Of a DNA stretch of 64,000 bases, positions 61,058-64,000 are shown piece after piece. Location: NCBI GenBank assembly GCA_036874045.1, contig CM072341.1, positions 14,520,501-14,584,500 on the forward strand, given 5' to 3'. Made by a program: the position numbers and the translations under genes. The DNA comes from Cymodocea nodosa (taxonomy: Eukaryota; Streptophyta; Magnoliopsida; Alismatales; Cymodoceaceae). The notes beneath the pieces were generated by a model, which had not been told where the DNA came from, searched no databases, and saw nothing but the letters and a program-made list of their open reading frames with translations. Numbering within the stretch: the first letter of the stretch is position 1; each line of letters opens with the position of its first letter.

Positions 61058-64000
61058 TGTTAGGTATTTAATTTTGATGATATATGTTTGTTTAGAATGA
61101 AAAAGTACATATTATTAACGGTTAAATGATGGTTAATTGCATAATATTTAGCTTATCATATGAGAATTAAGCCATTATGTTATAATTGCACTATTATATG
61201 CTTTAATTGAAGAATCTGCTTAATTTTGGGAAATTAATGTTAATTTAGTACATTTATGAACTATCGGTAAGTTGCAGGCTATGAAATTCTTAAGTATCCA
61301 AATTTTCTGATATTTCGACAGTTATGTTTAACATACTGAACAAATTTGGGCAGTTATGTTTAACAGACCGAATATGCATCGGATAGTTAGACCTATAACT
61401 CTCTGAAATGTTATTTTATATTTAAACTGCTGCTAACACGTGTCGAGATCTGGTAGATTTACTTAAGTTATAACTCGTTAAGTTAGCATAACTGCACGCG
61501 TTGAGTTACATGAATATACACTAAGGTAACGCGTTAGGTTAGCAGCTTATTTCTTTATTGCATGTATTTTATAGTTATTTTCCAAAATGCCACTGTAGCG
61601 GTTGCAGGAACAGACAGTTGGAAGGAAAAACCATGTTTGCACGTATCACGCAGGAATTCAATCACGCATGGAGAAGGAAGCATCGTCGTTGATTTGAAGG
61701 AAGGAAATCCAACCGATCATTCAAGCAGAAGCAATTACTACTGAAGAAATATAAAAGAAAAGAAGAAAAAAAGAAGAAAGTGTGATCGATGGACGGCCAG
61801 TGTATACAGAGGAGGAGCACCAACCTTTCTGTAGACAGTATCGGCAATTCTCCGAAGTATCACACCAACCATCATTATCACCACCATAATCACCAATCAT
61901 CGGAGGTCTGTGAGGATACTTGCCTGATGTCGGGTCGATTTCGAGCCAAACACAGTGCTTGACAACCACTGTGAGGAGTGATCACGTCGCGGGAAGGGAA
62001 GACATTTTCACCAAGCGTCGACTCATATTTCAGGAGATCGTAAAGCTTTTAGCCTTGGCTTTGGGTTGATGCCTGTATGCTGAAGAGGAGATCATCTTGC
62101 AATTCTAGACTCGCGATTCTATAGGGAGAGGAGACATAATTGTAAGTGGTTTAATTTTCAGTGATGTAATCGCGTTGCAAGTTGTGTCGGAAGTATTTAC
62201 TATCAAGTGAGATTACTTTACATTTCACCTTTCGCCCATTTCCATGTTCACATCAAAACAAAAATACCAAAAACAATTTATCTTTGTTTGTATGTTGTAT
62301 TTGAGTGTTGTATTGTTTGTGTTGTATCGTGATTAATGTTATTTATATCAGTTTTATGATTGTTTTATGTTAGTTTTAATTTTACAGTTTACTGAAATTG
62401 GTTCGTACAAAAAACTTAAAGATTTTAATGGTTACTATTTGAATCATCTGAATATTAGTATTGCTTAATGATAAATCTAATGTTAACTAGCATTAAAAAG
62501 TTTAATTGATGTTATTTACAATCTGTGGAATCGCCCAATGGTTGGCCGAATTCCTCTGTAAATAGCAGTATTATAAAGAAGAGACAGGCTCGTGGAGTTA
62601 ACTTAAGTTCACAAGGATAGTCCGTTGAGTTAGCCATAACTCAACGAACTTAGTCCGTTGAGTTAACTGTAACTCAACGAAGTGCTTATTGAATATAAAT
62701 TTGAATTATTCACAATCAAACATTTCTTAAATTCGTCAGCAATTCCCTATGAGATCAACCTGTACTTGCACACTGATACAATAGACACTATGCACTTGCA
62801 GTTAAAGTACAAATTGGAATTAATATCTAAATTGTATTAAATGTTGTTTGTTTACTTCTAAAAGAAAGAATAGGCATAAAGATAAATTAACTAAGTAAAA
62901 ATAGAAGTAACAAATCTAAGTTTTTCTAGTGTAGTGCTGGGAAAACCCAAACAATGTTTTATTAACGTATTTAAATAAGTCTACATAATCTTCTCTAAGT
63001 ATATTTCTCTAAGTAAAATAGTTAACAGATTATCAGAAAGTTTCATTTTTATGTCGGATAAATTAAAGATTTCTAAAGAGCTAGATTTGCAATAGTTAAA
63101 CTTTCGGATAGTTAACGTTTCATTTTTGTCGAATACTTTATGTTAAAAACTCATATAGTTAAGTTATCTACACGTGTGTTTTTAATGTTTTAAGTTGTCA
63201 CGTGTTTTCCATGTGCGTTCGGTAATGAAAAATCAAATAGTTAGATAACTGTTAGAGTTTTTATACATATGGATAGATAACTGTTTGAGTTTTATAAAAG
63301 GACTAATGAACAGATAAGTTTCTTTGTTTAGTCACGTGTTTTGCAGGTGCAAAAACTTGAAGAGTTAAAGGATAAGTGTTCAAGTTTTTTACAAGAGTTA
63401 AAGGATAAATGTTCGACTAAATCGAAGACTTAGAAGATATTCTACAAGACTCTAGGAAGATAAAGTTTCGATGTATCTACGAGTGGAGATCGTGGAAACT
63501 CAAAATGTTAGTGAAGAAAGTGGAAATTTAAATAGAAAGTAATTTGGATTAAAGAGAAAATTAGTACGTGAATTATGGATTATGGATTGTGGATCAAGTG
63601 GATGAACATGCTGAACGTGAAAGACAACAGAGTTTGACTACTAATAGAGAGTACGAGCTACATTACAACAGAGGATCCCAATCTCAAAAAAAAAACCAAG
63701 TCTGAATATTCAATCTGGATCCCTAACTGAAAAGTTAAGTTTGAATATTCATATTTTGAAAAGTTCTCTAACATCAGAAGAAGTTCGAAATTCCAAGCAA
63801 TTTTAGAAAATGAGGTGCAAATGCAAGAAGTCTGGAAATTCGACAATTGGAGAAGAAGATATACAGAAGCTGAGCAAAGAGAAAGAAAAGAGCTGTGTGC
63901 ATAAAGATCAGATTTTATACAATTCAAAATTAGTTTTGAAAAAGAGCTTTGTTTTCCTATTTGAATTGTATATCAAAAATTACTGTATCAAAACCGTCAA
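61058..64000 (+). mobile_element. Family B LTR inserted in the copia 3' LTR, split by family C
   Basis: The first 31 bp (61058-61088, TGTTAGGTATTTAATTTTGA onward) are the start of the family B LTR. The rest resumes at 62954-62959 (atgttttattaacg) and runs to the window end, aligned with the reverse complement of 54448-53205 until about 210 bp before its expected end. Family C (61089-62953) interrupts it. Whether this is a solo LTR or a full element cannot be told. Confidence 0.88.
61089..62953 (+). mobile_element. Family C LTR (1,865 bp, probably solo) nested in family B
   Basis: Begins TGTTTAGAATG, ends AACCCAAACA, and is flanked by perfect ATGTT duplications (61084-61088, 62954-62958). The TG...CA ends and 5-bp duplication show an LTR. 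There is no pol sequence, so it is most likely a solo LTR with long U3. Near 62,595-62,690 it repeats gttgagttaNcNaactcaac words. Short frames around 61,562-61,969 match nothing. Strand is assigned arbitrarily. Confidence 0.82.

Noticed and set aside
1..64000. CRISPR array, prokaryotic operon, phage or biosynthetic cluster
   Set aside because: Introns, plant genes and plant retroelements throughout; no direct-repeat/spacer structure and no prokaryote-like gene packing.

Overview
This is AT-rich plant nuclear DNA, most likely from an angiosperm. It has long GT-AG introns (plus one GC-AG intron), plant-specific genes (a Pol IV subunit, a plastid-type half ABC transporter), and a dense mix of plant transposon relics: Ty1-copia of SIRE type, Ty3-gypsy, RTE and L1 LINEs, tRNA-derived SINEs, TRIMs, hAT-like MITEs and a PIF/Harbinger transposase. 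I do not name a species.

Three protein genes can be read, all on the minus strand. (1) The start of NRPD1, the largest subunit of RNA polymerase IV: three exons at 2963-2126, with the rest beyond position 1. (2) A complete nine-exon gene for a 319-residue NUP50-like nucleoporin with a C-terminal RanBP1 domain, 24374-10398. (3) A complete sixteen-exon gene for ABCB28, a chloroplast-type half ABC transporter of 720 residues, 50089-32754. I rebuilt each by joining exons whose splice phases agree and whose products match family order. The three do not form an operon or a pathway. NRPD1 acts in siRNA-directed silencing of transposons, NUP50-like in Ran-dependent nuclear transport, and ABCB28 in a plastid membrane.

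Layout: 1-830 copia relic inside an NRPD1 intron; 2126-2963 NRPD1 exons; 2964-10397 upstream and intergenic DNA with a GC-rich island at 7200-7690; 10398-24374 NUP50-like, whose introns hold an L1 relic, RTE pieces and a hAT-like MITE with a CpG-rich minisatellite; 24375-26969 mostly unrecognised; 26975-31785 a degenerate LTR element; 31790-32610 a gypsy relic; 32754-50089 ABCB28, whose introns hold two TRIMs, RTE relics and two SINEs; 51330-52290 a Harbinger transposase pseudogene; 52308 to the window end a SIRE-type copia element. Both LTRs of that copia element carry an insertion of a second LTR family (B), and one of those B copies is split by a third family (C).

I see no operon, CRISPR array or defence system. 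The observation that looks least ordinary is a short motif, close to TAACTATYCGAA, repeated many times in two otherwise different LTR families, often next to a GTTA...TAAC inverted pair.
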